From the NCBI GenBank assembly GCA_023336205.1, contig JALQCR010000050.1, forward strand, positions 1-43,510: DNA of 43,510 bases, given 5' to 3'. The stretch is from Pseudanabaena sp. Salubria-1. GTDB taxonomy: Bacteria; Cyanobacteriota; Cyanobacteriia; Pseudanabaenales; Pseudanabaenaceae. A model generated the notes under the pieces. The model was not told the origin of the DNA. It saw only the letters and a list, made by a program, of their open reading frames with translations, and did not search any database. Below are positions 42,595 through 43,510 of the stretch, piece after piece (position 1 is the stretch's first letter; each line of letters opens with the position of its first letter). The position numbers and the translations under genes were made by a program.

Positions 42595-43407
42595 ATGCTC
42601 AAAATTGGAGATTTTTCTAAACTCAGTCAGGTGTCCATTAAGGCTCTGCGCCTCTACGACGAAATGGGATTACTCAAACCAATCTCAGTCGATCGCTCTT
42701 CGGGATATCGGTTTTACTCTGCTAGCCAATTGCCCCGACTCAATCGCATTATTGCTTTCAAGGATTTAGGATTCTCTTTAGAGCAAATTACTCAATTACT
42801 CAATGAAGAAGTTTCTCCAGAGCAGATACGTGGAATGTTGCGGCTGAAGCAAGCTGATTTGCAACAACAGATTGAGGAAGAACAAGAGAGATTGATGAGA
42901 GTAGCAGCCCGACTCAAACAAATTGGACAGGAGAATGTAATGTCTGACTATGAAGTTGTAATTAAGAAGATAGAACCGATCACGGTTGCTTCAATTCGCG
43001 AGATTTTGCCTAATTATTTTGCGATCGCAAAGCTTTTTCAAGAGCTATATCAATATCTCGCTCAGCATGGGCTTACTAAGTTCGATTACGATGCTGGTAT
43101 CTGGCATGACAATGGCTACAAGGAGAGCGATGTTGATGGTGAGGCGGTTGTGTCTGTGCCTGCTTCGGTAAAAGGGAACGATCGCATTAAAGTCTATGAA
43201 CTTCAAGGACATGATGCGATCGCCTGTGTTGTTCATCATGGCAGCTACAGCACGCTTAATAATGGTTATCAACATCTGCTAACTTGGATTGAGAATAATG
43301 GCTATAGCAGCATTGGCGCAAACCGTGAGTTTTACATTGAAGGTGGCGCGGAACTTGATAATGAGTCTTATATTACGGAGATTCAGTTTCCAGTCAAAAA
43401 AGTATAA
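42595..43407 (+). CDS. MerR-family regulator with GyrI-like effector domain (BmrR-like)
   Basis: 270 aa from ATG 42595 (MLKIGDFSKLSQVS). The MerR DNA-binding domain (residues 1-75) shows IGDFSKLSQVSIKALRLYDE, GLLKP, then SGYRFYSASQLPRLNRIIAF and DLGFSLEQI. A coiled-coil dimer helix (about 76-115) is followed by a GyrI-like ligand domain (about 120-270: VVIKKIEPITVASIREIL, then YELQGHDAIACVVHHGSYST and the end YITEIQFPVKK). This is the BmrR/BltR layout for drug or cation sensing. No effector gene is visible before the contig ends. GAGG at 42583 is a fair ribosome site. Confidence 0.9.
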   Translation: MLKIGDFSKLSQVSIKALRLYDEMGLLKPISVDRSSGYRFYSASQLPRLNRIIAFKDLGFSLEQITQLLNEEVSPEQIRGMLRLKQADLQQQIEEEQERLMRVAARLKQIGQENVMSDYEVVIKKIEPITVASIREILPNYFAIAKLFQELYQYLAQHGLTKFDYDAGIWHDNGYKESDVDGEAVVSVPASVKGNDRIKVYELQGHDAIACVVHHGSYSTLNNGYQHLLTWIENNGYSSIGANREFYIEGGAELDNESYITEIQFPVKKV

Positions 43408-43428
43408 TTCAAAATCGAAAAGATAAGT

Positions 43429-43510
<82 letters not shown>

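Overview
The window looks like one draft contig from a filamentous or unicellular cyanobacterium, most likely Pseudanabaena-like. HIP1 octamers (GCGATCGC) are scattered through nearly all host genes. There is a cyanobacterial NDH-1 subunit gene (ndhN), a Ktr potassium uptake pair, a PyrF-PyrE fusion in the cyanobacterial order and several class III nucleotide cyclase genes. The genus is an inference; the phylum is well supported. Both contig ends run into poly-C/poly-G plus A/T low-complexity sequence that looks like sequencing artefact, and a third such tract lies inside a hairpin near 27.8 kb.

Layout. 0.3-10.9 kb: housekeeping and envelope genes (murA, folK, a frameshifted exported protein, an NTF2-like exported protein, pyrFE, an AMIN+M23 peptidase, an FHA-cyclase, an HlyD-type adaptor), with an IS1-family element at 8.5-9.4 kb. 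11-18.7 kb: an accessory block holding an IS4-superfamily element that splits a small gene, then a small ORF, an HTH-ATPase gene and a 933-codon membrane-ATPase gene that is cut twice, by an ISL3 element and by a second IS1-family element. 18.8-30 kb: a PIN-toxin/antitoxin pair, ndhN, a zinc-ribbon membrane protein, ktrB-ktrA, mtnA, a HAMP-adenylate cyclase, der, a DUF2459 protein and a glycosyltransferase-TPR protein. 30.2-42.2 kb: a second accessory block with a second IS4-type copy carrying an IS30 insertion, thyX, a type IIG restriction-modification gene split by a 134-bp ISL3-type MITE, a rhuM-like gene, fragments of Uma2 and IS5-family genes, and a glutathione reductase gene split by an ISAs1-family element. 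The contig ends with a MerR/GyrI-like regulator.

The main result is that six full-length mobile-element insertions and one MITE can be resolved to the base by terminal inverted repeats and target-site duplications (3 to 10 bp). Removing them restores, in frame, a 94-aa protein, a 933-aa transmembrane ATPase, a 1329-aa type IIG enzyme, a 453-aa glutathione reductase and a 380-aa transposase. A conventional annotation would report these as about ten unrelated short proteins. The best candidate for an undescribed system is the 12.6-18.7 kb operon: a 47-aa ORF overlapping an HTH+P-loop ATPase, followed 5 bp later by a polytopic membrane protein with its own C-terminal P-loop ATPase and winged-helix tail. 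It is broken in this genome.

Intergenic spaces are rich in long perfect palindromes. Many share a short GC core (GGCGCTTTGCGCC or close variants) but have arms unique to each site. Two further dispersed repeat families are present (AAAAAGTCGGAGATCT arms; a 95-bp three-hairpin unit ending in TTGGTATTA). No tRNA, rRNA or CRISPR array was seen.
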